The notes: generated by a model not told the origin, from the sequence alone. Numbered from the stretch's first letter, positions 33,981 to 43,947 are shown. The stretch: DNA of 64,000 nt from an uncultured Eubacterium sp. (GCA_934316845.1 CAKRDZ010000017.1:1-64000), one strand, 5' to 3'. Numbers and translations: made by a program.

Positions 33981-34817
33981 TTATTCCCTCCATTCTCCAT
34001 GAAATACTTCTACTGCCGGGCCTCGCATAACAACGTCTCCATTTTCGAGGTAGGTATCATAAAGCACACCTCCGCGGATCTGTATTGAGATTTCCTCGCC
34101 GCGTGGACAATAGCCATTGAGTACGGCCGCCACTGTGCTGGCACAGGTTCCGGTGCCGCAAGAGATCGTCTCGCCGGCTCCGCGCTCCCACACGCGCATC
34201 TTTAACGTATGCTCGTCGATCACTTCGACAAACTCTGTATTGATGCGGTCAGGGAAAAGGGGATGATGTTCAAATTCAGGCCCCAGTTTTTCCAGATCCA
34301 GGGTATCGATTCCCTCTGTAAATACGACACAATGTGGATTGCCCATGGACACGCAGGTAACGGTATACGGCTTATCTCCGACCATAATTTCCTTGGAAAT
34401 AAATGTGTCACCTTCTGCTTTTACCGGAATCTCTTTCGGTGCAAGGATTGCTTTTCCCATATTTACTTTGGCATAGGCTGCCTTTCCGTTTTCCACGGTA
34501 AGGTCTATCGTTTTGATGCCGCTTTTTGTCTCGATCGTCATATGCTCTTTTTTTGCAATATCATGATCGTAAGCATATTTTGCGACACAGCGGATGCCGT
34601 TTCCACACATCGCGCCTTCCGTTCCGTCTGCATTGTACATGATCATGCGGCAGTCTGCCACATCCGACGGAGCGATGGCGATCAAGCCATCCGAACCGAT
34701 TCCGAAATGGCGGTCACTTACACGGATCGCCGCGTCCGAAATATCCGAGATTGTCTCTTCAAACAAATTTACATAGACATAATCATTTCCGGTTCCATGC
34801 ATTTTTGTAAATTTCAT
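33981..34817 (-). CDS. dapF: Diaminopimelate epimerase
   Basis: This 278-residue enzyme interconverts LL- and meso-diaminopimelate for lysine and peptidoglycan. Both catalytic cysteines are present: GAMCGNGIRCVAKYAYD (about 75) and ISCGTGTCAST (about 215). The N-terminus MKFTKMHGTGNDYVYVN is typical. Its ATG overlaps the stop of the DUF1934 gene by four bases, and the neighbouring ddl fits a cell-wall role. Confidence 0.96.
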   Translation of the reverse strand: MKFTKMHGTGNDYVYVNLFEETISDISDAAIRVSDRHFGIGSDGLIAIAPSDVADCRMIMYNADGTEGAMCGNGIRCVAKYAYDHDIAKKEHMTIETKSGIKTIDLTVENGKAAYAKVNMGKAILAPKEIPVKAEGDTFISKEIMVGDKPYTVTCVSMGNPHCVVFTEGIDTLDLEKLGPEFEHHPLFPDRINTEFVEVIDEHTLKMRVWERGAGETISCGTGTCASTVAAVLNGYCPRGEEISIQIRGGVLYDTYLENGDVVMRGPAVEVFHGEWRE

Positions 34818-35254
34818 ACTCGTCCCTCCAATTCTTCCACTTGAATCCTTACATTGCAGTTTGACATATGGGCTGCATTTACTTCCAGCGCGTATTCGAG
34901 TTCCACATGAAATCCGTTGTCAAGTTTCCGGTGTTCCAGCCGGTCGGTATGGATCACAATTTCCAGTTCTCCGAACGGTGTGGAATAATACGTCAGCATG
35001 TCTTGATTTTTTACAAATACCATATGCGTCCGCATCCCGCCCTCTTTTAGGATTTCGACCTGATCTTCACGAATTTTCAGCTGGCTCTGCACGATTTCAC
35101 AATCCTGTCCATCTGCATCGTCCATTGCTTCTTCGTATTTTACGATTGTTTCACCGTCTTCCTCGTACATCTCTCCAAACGAGATCACTTCCAGCGAATC
35201 CGTCGAGCCATTTTCATGCAGTCCGGCAATCGATATCTTTACATCTTTCTTCAT
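34814..35254 (-). CDS. DUF1934 family protein (YwiB-like)
   Basis: This 146-residue protein matches the lipocalin-like DUF1934 family found across Firmicutes: KDVKISIAGLHENGSTDSLE at the start, DGETIVKYEEAMDD, and FHVELEYALEVNAAHMSN near the end. Function is unknown. No signal peptide. It lies between ddl and dapF with translational coupling to the latter. Confidence 0.87.
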   Translation of the reverse strand: MKKDVKISIAGLHENGSTDSLEVISFGEMYEEDGETIVKYEEAMDDADGQDCEIVQSQLKIREDQVEILKEGGMRTHMVFVKNQDMLTYYSTPFGELEIVIHTDRLEHRKLDNGFHVELEYALEVNAAHMSNCNVRIQVEELEGRV

Positions 35255-35286
35255 GACTTTATCTTTCCCTTCGTTTCACCAAATTA

Positions 35287-36348
35287 TTATCGTTCGTAAG
35301 CGGTTTCTACAATACGGTCGATCAGTTCCGTGATGGAAAGTCCCATATCCGCCCACAGCATCGGGTACATGCTGATATTGGTAAATCCTGGAAGCGTGTT
35401 GATTTCATTAAACACGACATCATTTGTTTCATTTTCAATAAAAAAGTCTACACGCGACAGACTGAATCCGCTTACCGCTTTAAATACAGCCACAGCATCT
35501 TCGCGCACTTTGTCTTTCGATGCCTGCGGAACGGTGTCCGGATCAATGACGGTCTTCGATTCTGAATTATTGTATTTGGCATCGTAATCATAAAATTCTG
35601 CCGCTGCAACCACTTCTCCGACTTTCGATGCCTTCGGGTCGCGGCCACCGAGAACGGCACATTCTACTTCATGTCCGCAGATCATTTCTTCGATCAAGAC
35701 GCGGGTGTCATGCTTTTTGGCAAGTTCCACTGCTGCCTTTAATTCCTCACGGTTTTCCGCTTTGCTGACACCGCAGGACGAGCCGGCATTCGATGGTTTT
35801 ACAAAAACAGGATATCCCAGTTTTTCCTCTGCCTCTGCGACCGTGTGATCGAGTTCACTCAGATCCGGTGCGATATCGGCGACAAATTTTGCCTGGCGGA
35901 TTCCCAGCTTCTCCACAAAAATTTTCGTGGAAATCTTATCCATGCTCACCGAAGAAGAAAGCACGCCGCATCCGACATAAGGAATGCCTGACATTTCAAA
36001 CACGCCCTGAATCGTACCGTCTTCTCCAAATTTTCCATGAAGGACCGGAAAGATCACATCGATTTTCCGGCGTTCATAATGTCCCTCGTCATCGCATAGA
36101 TAAATCCCGGAATTCACGGCATCCGGCGAAATAATAGCCGTCTTTCTGCCGTCGTACCAGCTGCCATCCTCGATCGCTGCTGCCTCCGGCACATAGATCC
36201 AATGTCCCTCTTTCGTTATTCCGATCAGATGTATCTCATATTTTTCAGGCGAAAATCCCTTGATAACATTGAGCACGGAATGACATGACACTTCATGTTC
36301 CGAGGATTTTCCACCAAAAATTACTGCAACCTGCTTTTTCATATCCAT
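35287..36348 (-). CDS. ddl: D-alanine--D-alanine ligase
   Basis: This 353-residue ATP-grasp enzyme makes D-Ala-D-Ala for peptidoglycan. Landmarks are VIFGGKSSEHEVSCHSV at the N-terminus, HGKFGEDGTIQGVFEM, KPSNAGSSCGVSKA, the FYDYDAKYNN loop and FNEINTLPGFTNISMYP with Mg-binding residues. The Lys-Tyr pair in the omega loop matches D-Ala-D-Ala ligases. Related D-Ala-D-Ser (VanG-type) ligases look similar overall, but no van partner genes are nearby. Confidence 0.92.
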   Translation of the reverse strand: MDMKKQVAVIFGGKSSEHEVSCHSVLNVIKGFSPEKYEIHLIGITKEGHWIYVPEAAAIEDGSWYDGRKTAIISPDAVNSGIYLCDDEGHYERRKIDVIFPVLHGKFGEDGTIQGVFEMSGIPYVGCGVLSSSVSMDKISTKIFVEKLGIRQAKFVADIAPDLSELDHTVAEAEEKLGYPVFVKPSNAGSSCGVSKAENREELKAAVELAKKHDTRVLIEEMICGHEVECAVLGGRDPKASKVGEVVAAAEFYDYDAKYNNSESKTVIDPDTVPQASKDKVREDAVAVFKAVSGFSLSRVDFFIENETNDVVFNEINTLPGFTNISMYPMLWADMGLSITELIDRIVETAYER

Positions 36349-36447
36349 CCATTCCTTTCGATATTTACCTCAAACTCTCGCTTTTATTGTACTATGAAAT
36401 GTCCGAAACTACAAGGGGAAAATTTCTCACAAAAAGGAATCCTTTTT

Positions 36448-37746
36448 CTACTTCTTTCGGAGTATTTTCCGGCAGCAAAGCAGTGTATAAACCGACGGAA
36501 CCAGCAGAAATAAATTGACAAGATCCGTGATCTCCCACACAAATCCGAGCGGCATCACCGCACCGGCAAAGATCATCACGACATAAATGTATTGATACCT
36601 GCGGGTCAACTGTTTTCCTCCCAGAAATTCCGCTGCCACTCTGCCAAAAAGCGACCATCCGATCAGGGTCGCGACAGCAAACGCCACGGTCGCCACGCCA
36701 ATGATCTCCGCGCCGCCTAACGGAAGTTCGGCAAATGCTTCTTTTACCAGAAGTCCGCTGGCTATACCGCTTTTTACGATGGCATGTTTGGCCTGATAGA
36801 TGACTACGACAACTCCCGTCACCGCACATAACACGACGGTGTCCCAAAAAGTGGCTGTCATCGAAATCAATCCCTGCTCCTCCGGCGAAATCTTTTCTTC
36901 TCCGCAGGCTGCCGCAATTCCGGACGTTCCAAGCCCCGCCTCGTTGGTGAAAAGTCCTCTTGCCACTCCGTAACGCACCGCCGCGCCCACGGTATAACCG
37001 AGTCCTCCGGCAGCAGCGCACCGCGGCGAAAAAGCAGACGTTACGATCTGACGGATTGCCGCCGGAAAATAGCCGATGTGCAGCACAAGATAAAACAGAC
37101 ATCCTGCCACAAAAAGAAGTGCCATCGCCGGCACGATCATCATACTCACTTTTTCAATCCATTTTACCCCCTGCAGGATTACCAGCCCCACTGTCAAAGC
37201 CACGATAATTCCGACAAGCCATTTGGGCAGCTCCCAGATATCCCGGCATGTCTCTGAAATCGCATTTGACTGTGTCGTACATCCGGCAAAATAGGCAGAA
37301 AAACAGATGAAAAAGCTGTAAAAAGCTGCCAGTTTTTTCTTGCCCAGCGCATTTTTCAGTACATACATCATTCCGCCGGCCGGTTCGCTGCCCCGTGTCT
37401 CCCGATAGGTACAGCACAATACCGTCTCCGCATACGTCGTCGCCATCCCCAGTACGCCGGTGAGCCAGCACCAGAACACCGCCCCCGGTCCTCCGAGACT
37501 GACCGCGGTCGAAACGCCGATGATATTGCCGGTTCCCAGTGTCGCCGCCAACGTCGTCGTAAGCGTTCCAAACGAACTCATTCCCGTCTTTTCTGTCCCG
37601 GTTCCGCGGAGTGACAGGCGGATCCCGGTTCCTAATTTTCTCTGTACAACCCCCGTATAGATTGTAAAATAGACATGAATGCCAAATAAAAGAATTAAGA
37701 CCGGACCGCTGAACAGCCATCCATTGACCGCCTGAATCACCCGCAT
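36448..37746 (-). CDS. Sodium:alanine/glycine symporter, AGCS family
   Basis: This 432-residue membrane protein has about ten helices. Family landmarks are ATLGTGNIIGVSTAVSLGGP, GAVFWCWLTGVLGMATTYAE, GGMMYVLKNALGKKKLA and GLFTNEAGLGTSGIAA. It imports alanine or glycine with Na+. Start at 37746 (MRVIQAVNGWLFSGP) fits relatives; no good ribosome site precedes it or the upstream ATG at 37770, so the start is uncertain. It lies 99 bases ahead of ddl and may supply alanine to it. Confidence 0.9.
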   Translation of the reverse strand: MRVIQAVNGWLFSGPVLILLFGIHVYFTIYTGVVQRKLGTGIRLSLRGTGTEKTGMSSFGTLTTTLAATLGTGNIIGVSTAVSLGGPGAVFWCWLTGVLGMATTYAETVLCCTYRETRGSEPAGGMMYVLKNALGKKKLAAFYSFFICFSAYFAGCTTQSNAISETCRDIWELPKWLVGIIVALTVGLVILQGVKWIEKVSMMIVPAMALLFVAGCLFYLVLHIGYFPAAIRQIVTSAFSPRCAAAGGLGYTVGAAVRYGVARGLFTNEAGLGTSGIAAACGEEKISPEEQGLISMTATFWDTVVLCAVTGVVVVIYQAKHAIVKSGIASGLLVKEAFAELPLGGAEIIGVATVAFAVATLIGWSLFGRVAAEFLGGKQLTRRYQYIYVVMIFAGAVMPLGFVWEITDLVNLFLLVPSVYTLLCCRKILRKK

Positions 37747-37816
37747 CGCCACGTACCCACATCGTATCATTTATAAAAAATATGCACGGCGGGAGAAAAA
37801 AAGAACGGCGGAATTC

Positions 37817-37845
37817 TTGATTTTCTCTGCAAAATTGTGTATACT
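37817..37845 (+). promoter_or_regulatory. Promoter of the glucosaminidase gene
   Basis: TTGATT (37817-37822) and TATACT (37840-37845) are 17 bases apart. AGGAAAGGA precedes the start codon. Confidence 0.7.
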
Positions 37846-37877
37846 TCAAATCATAAATTCAGGAAAGGATCTTTTCG

Positions 37878-39254
37878 ATGAAACATTTAAAATACACTTT
37901 GACGCTGCTTCTCTGCAGCAGCATACTGGTGCAGACCATTGCCCCACAGGCGCAGGCAATTTCGATATCCGAGGCATTTGCCACACCTTCCCCTTCTTCA
38001 TCTTCTTCGGGTTCCTCGGTGATCAACGAAGCAACCGGAAAAGGAAAGGGCATCTCTTATACGATAGACGGTCAGACCTACCGCTATACCGGCGAAAGCA
38101 TCAATGTCGTGTACGAGTCAAAGGCACTGAACCTGACGCAGACACCGGCTGTCACGATCAACGGAACGGTTATGGTTCCTTTGAAAGAAGCCTTTGCCAA
38201 ACAGGGAATCAAAGCGAGTTATCATTATTATAAGAAAATCAAAAAGATTAAAGTGACAAAAAATAATAAGATCGTTATCATGCACCTTGGCGATACGACG
38301 ATGACGGTCAACCAGAAAAACAGCACGCTCCCGCAGGCACCGGTTTCCGTTACCTACGGAAAATCCAAAGTGAAGACCATCCTGGTTCCGTTCCGCGAGA
38401 TCGTTGAAGCGCTGGGGATCAATTATCTGTGGGACAAGGATCTGGGTGTCGCACAGTTATCCAAACCGGTTTTAAATTTTGTCGGAAAGCACTATTTCAC
38501 GCCGTACAACTGGAGTTTAAATACCTATGCCACGATTCAGAAAAACCGCGTCGGACGTGCCTCTCTTGCCGAATTTAAACGGCTGGTAAATTATAAAAAG
38601 GATACGACGTATGGATTCCAGTATCTGCGCCTCGACCAGTACCGCGAAGTGGATGAGAAAAAATTCATCTCGACATTTAACTATTTTATCAAGGATTCCT
38701 GCGAAAATAACGGCTATTCCCCGACACGCAGTGTCTTGTACGGAAAAGGCGATGTCATGCTTGCCGCTGCAAAAAAAGAGGGCATTGATCCGATGTATTT
38801 TGCCGCGCAGACTTTTATCGAATCCGCTTACGGGCGCAGTTCGCTCGCCCGCGGAAACAGCATTTCGAAAGTGGCACTTCCTTCGTACGCAAGACGCGGA
38901 GGCAAATTTATCACAAAGAGCATCAAAAAGAGTGTCAAAGTTTACAACCTTTATGGAATAAAAGCATACGACAGCGACCCTCGTGTGGGTGCGACATCGT
39001 ATGCCTATTATCAGGGCTGGACATCCGTGGACAAAGCCATCTACGGAGCCGCCAAATTTATCCGTGAAAACTATTTTGAAGCCACGCCAAAGCAGAACAC
39101 CATCTTTAAGTTCCGCTACAACCCAAGCAATCTGAGCCACCAATACGCGACAGATCCCTGGTATGCCGAAAAGATTGCACAGCGAATCATGCTTTTCAGT
39201 AACTGCTATTCGAAAAAGGCTTCGTATACTTATGATTATCCGAAATTCCGTTAG
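37878..39254 (+). CDS. Secreted peptidoglycan N-acetylglucosaminidase (GH73) with copper-amine-oxidase-like N-domain
   Basis: This 458-residue protein has a signal peptide (about 1-28), a Ser-rich linker and a copper-amine-oxidase N-terminal-like wall domain (about 55-195; MVPLKEAFAKQGI, LVPFREIVEALGINYLWD). It ends in a glucosaminidase domain (about 285-445). The catalytic glutamate is in FIESAYGRSSLARGN (about residue 315), followed by YNLYGIKAYDSD and ATSYAYYQGW. It hydrolyses glycan strands for growth or separation. Its stop lies 9 bases from the convergent uvrC stop. Confidence 0.9.
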   Translation: MKHLKYTLTLLLCSSILVQTIAPQAQAISISEAFATPSPSSSSSGSSVINEATGKGKGISYTIDGQTYRYTGESINVVYESKALNLTQTPAVTINGTVMVPLKEAFAKQGIKASYHYYKKIKKIKVTKNNKIVIMHLGDTTMTVNQKNSTLPQAPVSVTYGKSKVKTILVPFREIVEALGINYLWDKDLGVAQLSKPVLNFVGKHYFTPYNWSLNTYATIQKNRVGRASLAEFKRLVNYKKDTTYGFQYLRLDQYREVDEKKFISTFNYFIKDSCENNGYSPTRSVLYGKGDVMLAAAKKEGIDPMYFAAQTFIESAYGRSSLARGNSISKVALPSYARRGGKFITKSIKKSVKVYNLYGIKAYDSDPRVGATSYAYYQGWTSVDKAIYGAAKFIRENYFEATPKQNTIFKFRYNPSNLSHQYATDPWYAEKIAQRIMLFSNCYSKKASYTYDYPKFR

Positions 39255-39263
39255 GGAAGCGCA

Positions 39264-41129
39264 TCATTTTCCTTCTTTTGCCTGACCGGCAAAGAAGGAG
39301 ACGATGGCCTCGGCGGAGGCTTCGTTGATCTCCGGCAGTTCTTTTAATTCTTCGACTGTCGCCTGACGGATGGCGTCAAGCGATTCATAGCGGCGCATCA
39401 GCGCCTTTCTTCTCGCCGGCCCGACCGTCGGAATATCATCCAGGATAGAATGCACCTGCGCTTTTCCGCGGATCTGCCGATGGTATTCGATGGCAAAACG
39501 GTGCGTCTCATCCTGTATTCTTGTAATCAAGCGAAATCCCTGTCCATGCGTGTCAATTGGAATTTCCACATTTTGGAAATAAAGTCCTCTTGTCCGGTGG
39601 TGGTCATCTTTTACCATGCCGCACACCGGAATCGATATATTTAATTGTGCCAAAACTTTTTCGCAAATATTTACCTGCCCTCTTCCACCATCCATAAAGA
39701 TAACATCCGGAAACAGACGGAATGCGTCCATCTCATCGAGATCTTCCCGCTGTCCATGCGTAAAACGCCTCGTCAGAAGTTCTTCCATCGAAGCATAATC
39801 ATCCGGCCCGGTCACGCTGCGGATGCGGAATTTTCGATAGTCATTTTTCTTGGCGCGCCCATCTTCAAATACGACCATGGAACCAACGGTCTCAAATCCA
39901 TTGATATTGGAGATATCGTAAGATTCGACGCGGTGAAGCCCACTCATACCAAGCAGTTCCTGAATCTCTTCCATGGCACCGAGTGTCCTCGCACGCTCCC
40001 TCTTTAACTTTTCCGTATCCTGCAAAAGAACCATTCTCGCATTCCGTTTGGCAAGATCCAAAAGCCGTTCTTTCGAGCCGCGTTTCGGATGGCGGAAAAA
40101 GACTTTGTGTCCACGCTTTTTCGACAGCCATTCCAGGATCGCCTCACTGTCTTCCGGCGGTTCTTCTGTCCAGAGTTCCCGCGGTATGTACGGCGTTCCG
40201 GCATACATCTGTTTGATAAATGCCCCCAGCACATGGCTGTCCTCTTCTTCCTGCACTCCCGTGAGATAATAATGCTCCCGGCCGATCAATTTGCCGCCGC
40301 GGATGAAGAACACCTGCACGACCGCTTCGTCCTGAAGCCGTGACATCGCTATAATATCGCGGTCTTCCGCATCCTCACTCGTAATCTTCTGCCGCTCGGT
40401 CACCTGTTTCACACTGTGGATCAGATCCCGGTAAGCCGCCGCCTCTTCAAAATTCATCTCTGCGGATGCCGCCATCATTTTATCTTCCAGATTTTGTAAA
40501 ATCTCCTTTGTCTGTCCATTTAAAAATGCCAATGCTCTTTCAAAGTTTCTGCGGTATTCTTCTTTATCGACATTCCCCTGACACGGTGCCGGACACTGTC
40601 CCATCTGATGATACAGGCAGGGTCTCTCTTTTCCGATATCCCTTGGAAAACGTTTCTGGCAGTTTCGCAGATGAAACAATTTATTGAGCAGTTCGATCGT
40701 ATCGCGGATCGCCGCTCCGCTCGTAAACGGGCCGAAATATTTGGCGCCGTCGCGTTTCATCTGCCTCGCAAACACAAACCGCGGATAATCATCCTGAATC
40801 AGCGCTTTCAAAAAAGGATAGCTTTTGCCATCCTTTAACATCGTATTGTATTTGGGATTGTACTCTTTGATCAAATTGCACTCCAGCACCAGAGCTTCGA
40901 GTTCGCTGTCCGTCACAATGTACTCAAACCACGCGATCTGCTCGATCATCCGCTCAATCTTCGGCGATACATGGCGGCTCTTTTGAAAATACTGCCGGAC
41001 ACGGTTTTTCAGCACAACCGCTTTTCCCACATAGATAATATGGTCATTCCGGTCATGCATCAGATATACGCCGGGCTTTTCCGGAAGTTTTTTTAATTCT
41101 TCCGCCAGATCAAAATCTGCACGTTCCAT
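39264..41129 (-). CDS. uvrC: Excinuclease ABC subunit C
   Basis: This 621-residue nuclease makes both incisions in nucleotide excision repair. The GIY-YIG domain is at about 12-95 (PGVYLMHDRNDHIIYVGKA). A cysteine cluster follows (LRNCQKRFPRDI, CLYHQMGQCPAPC), then the UVR helix pair, the RNase H-like domain (VESYDISNINGFETVGSMV, FMDGGRGQVN) and C-terminal HhH motifs (SILDDIPTVGPARRKALM). It precedes the HAD phosphatase coding frame in genome order and follows it in transcription by 26 bp. No terminator is visible past its end. Confidence 0.97.
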   Translation of the reverse strand: MERADFDLAEELKKLPEKPGVYLMHDRNDHIIYVGKAVVLKNRVRQYFQKSRHVSPKIERMIEQIAWFEYIVTDSELEALVLECNLIKEYNPKYNTMLKDGKSYPFLKALIQDDYPRFVFARQMKRDGAKYFGPFTSGAAIRDTIELLNKLFHLRNCQKRFPRDIGKERPCLYHQMGQCPAPCQGNVDKEEYRRNFERALAFLNGQTKEILQNLEDKMMAASAEMNFEEAAAYRDLIHSVKQVTERQKITSEDAEDRDIIAMSRLQDEAVVQVFFIRGGKLIGREHYYLTGVQEEEDSHVLGAFIKQMYAGTPYIPRELWTEEPPEDSEAILEWLSKKRGHKVFFRHPKRGSKERLLDLAKRNARMVLLQDTEKLKRERARTLGAMEEIQELLGMSGLHRVESYDISNINGFETVGSMVVFEDGRAKKNDYRKFRIRSVTGPDDYASMEELLTRRFTHGQREDLDEMDAFRLFPDVIFMDGGRGQVNICEKVLAQLNISIPVCGMVKDDHHRTRGLYFQNVEIPIDTHGQGFRLITRIQDETHRFAIEYHRQIRGKAQVHSILDDIPTVGPARRKALMRRYESLDAIRQATVEELKELPEINEASAEAIVSFFAGQAKEGK

Positions 41130-41155
41130 CCTCTCACTCCTTTGTCAGTCCTTTG

Positions 41156-41965
41156 TCAGTCATTTATAAACCGATGAATCACATCAACCAATCCGTCTTC
41201 ATCACAGTGGGGCGCCACATAATTGGCACTGGCTCTCACTTCCTCCGCGGCATTTGCCATCGCCACGCCAAGTCCGGCATATTCAATCATCGAAATGTCA
41301 TTAAAGCCGTCTCCACAGCAGATCATCTGATTTCTCGAATAGCCAAGTTTTTTCAATAATTTTGACAAACCATATGCCTTGTCAATGCCAAGCGGCATCA
41401 TTTCCACATAGAAATCTTCCGAACGATATACACTCAGCCGGCCTTCAAACGCCTTTGCTGCCTTCGGTTCTACATCTTTCATCCAGTCCGGATCTCCGGT
41501 CAGAAGACATTTATTCACCGGGTACGTCACTTCTTTTCCAAAATTTTCCACTACATGGATGTCAATGTCACACCCTTTTGCATCAATCTGAATATACTGG
41601 TCGGCATCATTTTCCGCAATAATATCGTTATCGTGATAGGTCATAATGCCCGTCTTTTCCCGCTTGGAAAATTCATAGATCTCTGGCACAATGCCATCCG
41701 GCAGATTGATGTTGTAGATCACTTCGCCGGTCTTTGCATTGCTGATGCAGGCACCGTTGTAAGATACGATATATCCGCCAAATTCGTCGAGGCGGATCTT
41801 GCGCGCCGTCGGCATGATCCCTGCCGTACAGCGCCCGGACGCAATCGCCACACAGATGCCCTTTTCCTGAATCTTTACTATCTCATCAATGGTCTTCCGG
41901 GATATCGTCTTGTCCGTCCGCATCAGCGTCCCGTCCACATCCAGCACCAACACTTCGTATGCCAT
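41156..41965 (-). CDS. Cof-type HAD phosphatase
   Basis: This 269-residue protein has the HAD nucleophile motif VLDVDGTLMRTDK (about 6-18) and motif III/IV GDGFNDISMIEYAG (about 215-228), with an inserted C2 cap, as in Cof/YidA sugar-phosphate phosphatases. The substrate is unknown. The ATG at 41965 follows GGAG at 6 bases, so the gene starts within ftsH and overlaps its 3' end by 80 bases in another frame, which implies coupling. An upstream GTG at 41977 is less likely. Confidence 0.92.
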   Translation of the reverse strand: MAYEVLVLDVDGTLMRTDKTISRKTIDEIVKIQEKGICVAIASGRCTAGIMPTARKIRLDEFGGYIVSYNGACISNAKTGEVIYNINLPDGIVPEIYEFSKREKTGIMTYHDNDIIAENDADQYIQIDAKGCDIDIHVVENFGKEVTYPVNKCLLTGDPDWMKDVEPKAAKAFEGRLSVYRSEDFYVEMMPLGIDKAYGLSKLLKKLGYSRNQMICCGDGFNDISMIEYAGLGVAMANAAEEVRASANYVAPHCDEDGLVDVIHRFIND

Positions 41966-43895
41966 CGTCTTCTCCACTTTCTTGATTCTCTTCGTTTCCG
42001 GTTTCTTCCAATTCTTCTTTGTTTTCTTCTTCTTTTAATTTGGTTCCTGTCGCTTCTTCGTAAATGCGGACAAACTCTTTTCCGGTAATTGTCTCGCGCT
42101 CTACCAGATAAGCAGCCAGTTCATGAAGAACGTCTTTATTTTCTTCAATCAAATGATAGGCTTTTTCATAACATTGTTTCAAAAGCGCCATCACTTCTTC
42201 GTCTACTTCGCTCTCGGTCTTTTCTCCGCAGTTCATCACGGTACGGCCGTCAAGATAACGGTTCTGGACGGATTCCAGTCCGATCAGTCCAAATTTTTCA
42301 CTCATTCCATACTGGGTTACCATCGCTCTAGCAATATTGGTCGCCTGCTCGATATCGTTCGAAGCTCCCGTCGTCACATCACCAAAGATGATTTTCTCTG
42401 CCGCACGGCCACCATATAATGTTATGATCTTCGAGATCAATTCTTCTTTCGTGCGCAGATATTTTTCTTCTTCCGGCACCTGCATAACATAACCAAGCGC
42501 TCCCATCGTACGAGGCACGATCGTAATTTTCTGCACCGGTTCCGCTTTTTTCAAAAGTGTCGTCACAAGTGCGTGACCGACTTCATGATAAGCAACGATC
42601 TTTTTCTCTTCTTTTCCAAGGATACGGTCCTTTTTCTCTTTGCCGGCAAATACTACTTCGACCGCTTCAAAGAGATCTTTCTGGCTCACCACATTTCTTC
42701 CGTCTTTGACTGCCATAATGGCCGCCTCATTTACCATATTGGCAAGATCGGCTCCTACGGCACCGGACGTCGCTAAGGCAATTTCTTCCAGATTTACCGT
42801 ATCGTCCATCAGCACATCGTGGGAATGTACTTTCAGGACATCAATTCTTCCTTTGAGATCCGGTTTCTCCACGATAATCCGACGGTCAAAACGTCCCGGA
42901 CGAAGCAGCGCCTTATCCAGTACTTCCGGCCGGTTTGTCGCACCAAGAATGACAATTCCCTTGGAAGAATCAAATCCGTCCATCTCCGAAAGGAGCTGGT
43001 TCAATGTCTGTTCACGCTCGTCATTGCCGCCGCCATACTGGGAATCACGGCTTTTACCGATGGCATCGATCTCATCGATAAAGATAATGCATGGTGCCAT
43101 CTGCTGTGCCTGTTTGAACAGGTCACGGACACGCGAAGCACCGACACCGACAAACATTTCTACAAAATCGGAACCTGACAAGGAAAAGAAAGGAACTCCT
43201 GCCTCTCCGGCAAGTGCCTTGGCAAGCAGGGTTTTACCGGTTCCCGGAGGGCCTACGAGCAAAGCGCCTTTCGGCAGTTTGGCACCAATCTTACGATATT
43301 TATCCGGATTTTTCAAAAAGTCAACCAGTTCATGCAGCGAATCTTTCGCCTCTTCTTCTCCTGCCACGTCTTTAAACGTAACACCGGTTTTCTTTTCCAC
43401 ATACATTTTCGCAGTAGATTTTCCCACGCCCATGATACCGCCGCCTCCGCTTCCGCGGGACATCATCCGCATCAGCAGCCAGAGTACAACCCACATACCT
43501 GCAAATGGCAGAATATACGCCAGCAGAAAACTCAGGATTCCCGAACTTGTATCATCAATCTTCGCCGAAAAATCAACATTGTACTTATTTAACATGTCCT
43601 GCACAAGCGCAGTATCCTGTACGTATCCGGTATAATACGTCACCTCAAACACCGATTTCCGGCTCTTCGGCTTAATATAAATGACGTTGGAATCAAACGT
43701 AACCTCGGATACTTCGCCCGCTTTCAGCATCTGGACAAATTTGGTATAACTGATCTCCTTCCGCGTATTTTTCTCGATCTGTGAATTTAAAAACAATATG
43801 ATCGTAAGGGCAAAAAGTGCCGCTAATACGCAGATAATAATATTGGTTTTGTTTTTCTTCGAACCGTTCTGCTGGTTTTTATTGTTATTTTCCAT
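41886..43895 (-). CDS. ftsH: ATP-dependent zinc metalloprotease FtsH
   Basis: This 669-residue membrane protease degrades membrane and regulatory proteins. Two transmembrane helices (about 17-38 and 120-142) flank an extracytoplasmic domain. The AAA module has GPPGTGKT (about 205-212), IIFIDEIDAIG and the second region of homology ATNRPEVLDKALLRPGRFDR. The M41 protease site is HEVGH (about 425-429). The C-terminus is acidic, and its last 26 codons overlap the HAD gene. A promoter lies about 55 bases upstream, divergent from pyrG. Confidence 0.97.
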   Translation of the reverse strand: MENNNKNQQNGSKKNKTNIIICVLAALFALTIILFLNSQIEKNTRKEISYTKFVQMLKAGEVSEVTFDSNVIYIKPKSRKSVFEVTYYTGYVQDTALVQDMLNKYNVDFSAKIDDTSSGILSFLLAYILPFAGMWVVLWLLMRMMSRGSGGGGIMGVGKSTAKMYVEKKTGVTFKDVAGEEEAKDSLHELVDFLKNPDKYRKIGAKLPKGALLVGPPGTGKTLLAKALAGEAGVPFFSLSGSDFVEMFVGVGASRVRDLFKQAQQMAPCIIFIDEIDAIGKSRDSQYGGGNDEREQTLNQLLSEMDGFDSSKGIVILGATNRPEVLDKALLRPGRFDRRIIVEKPDLKGRIDVLKVHSHDVLMDDTVNLEEIALATSGAVGADLANMVNEAAIMAVKDGRNVVSQKDLFEAVEVVFAGKEKKDRILGKEEKKIVAYHEVGHALVTTLLKKAEPVQKITIVPRTMGALGYVMQVPEEEKYLRTKEELISKIITLYGGRAAEKIIFGDVTTGASNDIEQATNIARAMVTQYGMSEKFGLIGLESVQNRYLDGRTVMNCGEKTESEVDEEVMALLKQCYEKAYHLIEENKDVLHELAAYLVERETITGKEFVRIYEEATGTKLKEEENKEELEETGNEENQESGEDDGIRSVGAGCGRDADADGQDDIPEDH

Positions 43896-43947
43896 GTGTA
43901 TTGGATTCCTTTCTCTTTTTTACAACTCTCATCAGGATCTTTTATTA

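Noticed and set aside
35287..36348. Vancomycin-type D-Ala-D-Ser ligase
   Set aside because: The omega-loop AKY pattern fits D-Ala-D-Ala ligases and no vanT, vanXY or vanRS genes are nearby.
42640..43635. 331-residue plus-strand frame opposite ftsH
   Set aside because: Antisense shadow of the conserved ftsH gene with low-complexity composition and no ribosome site.
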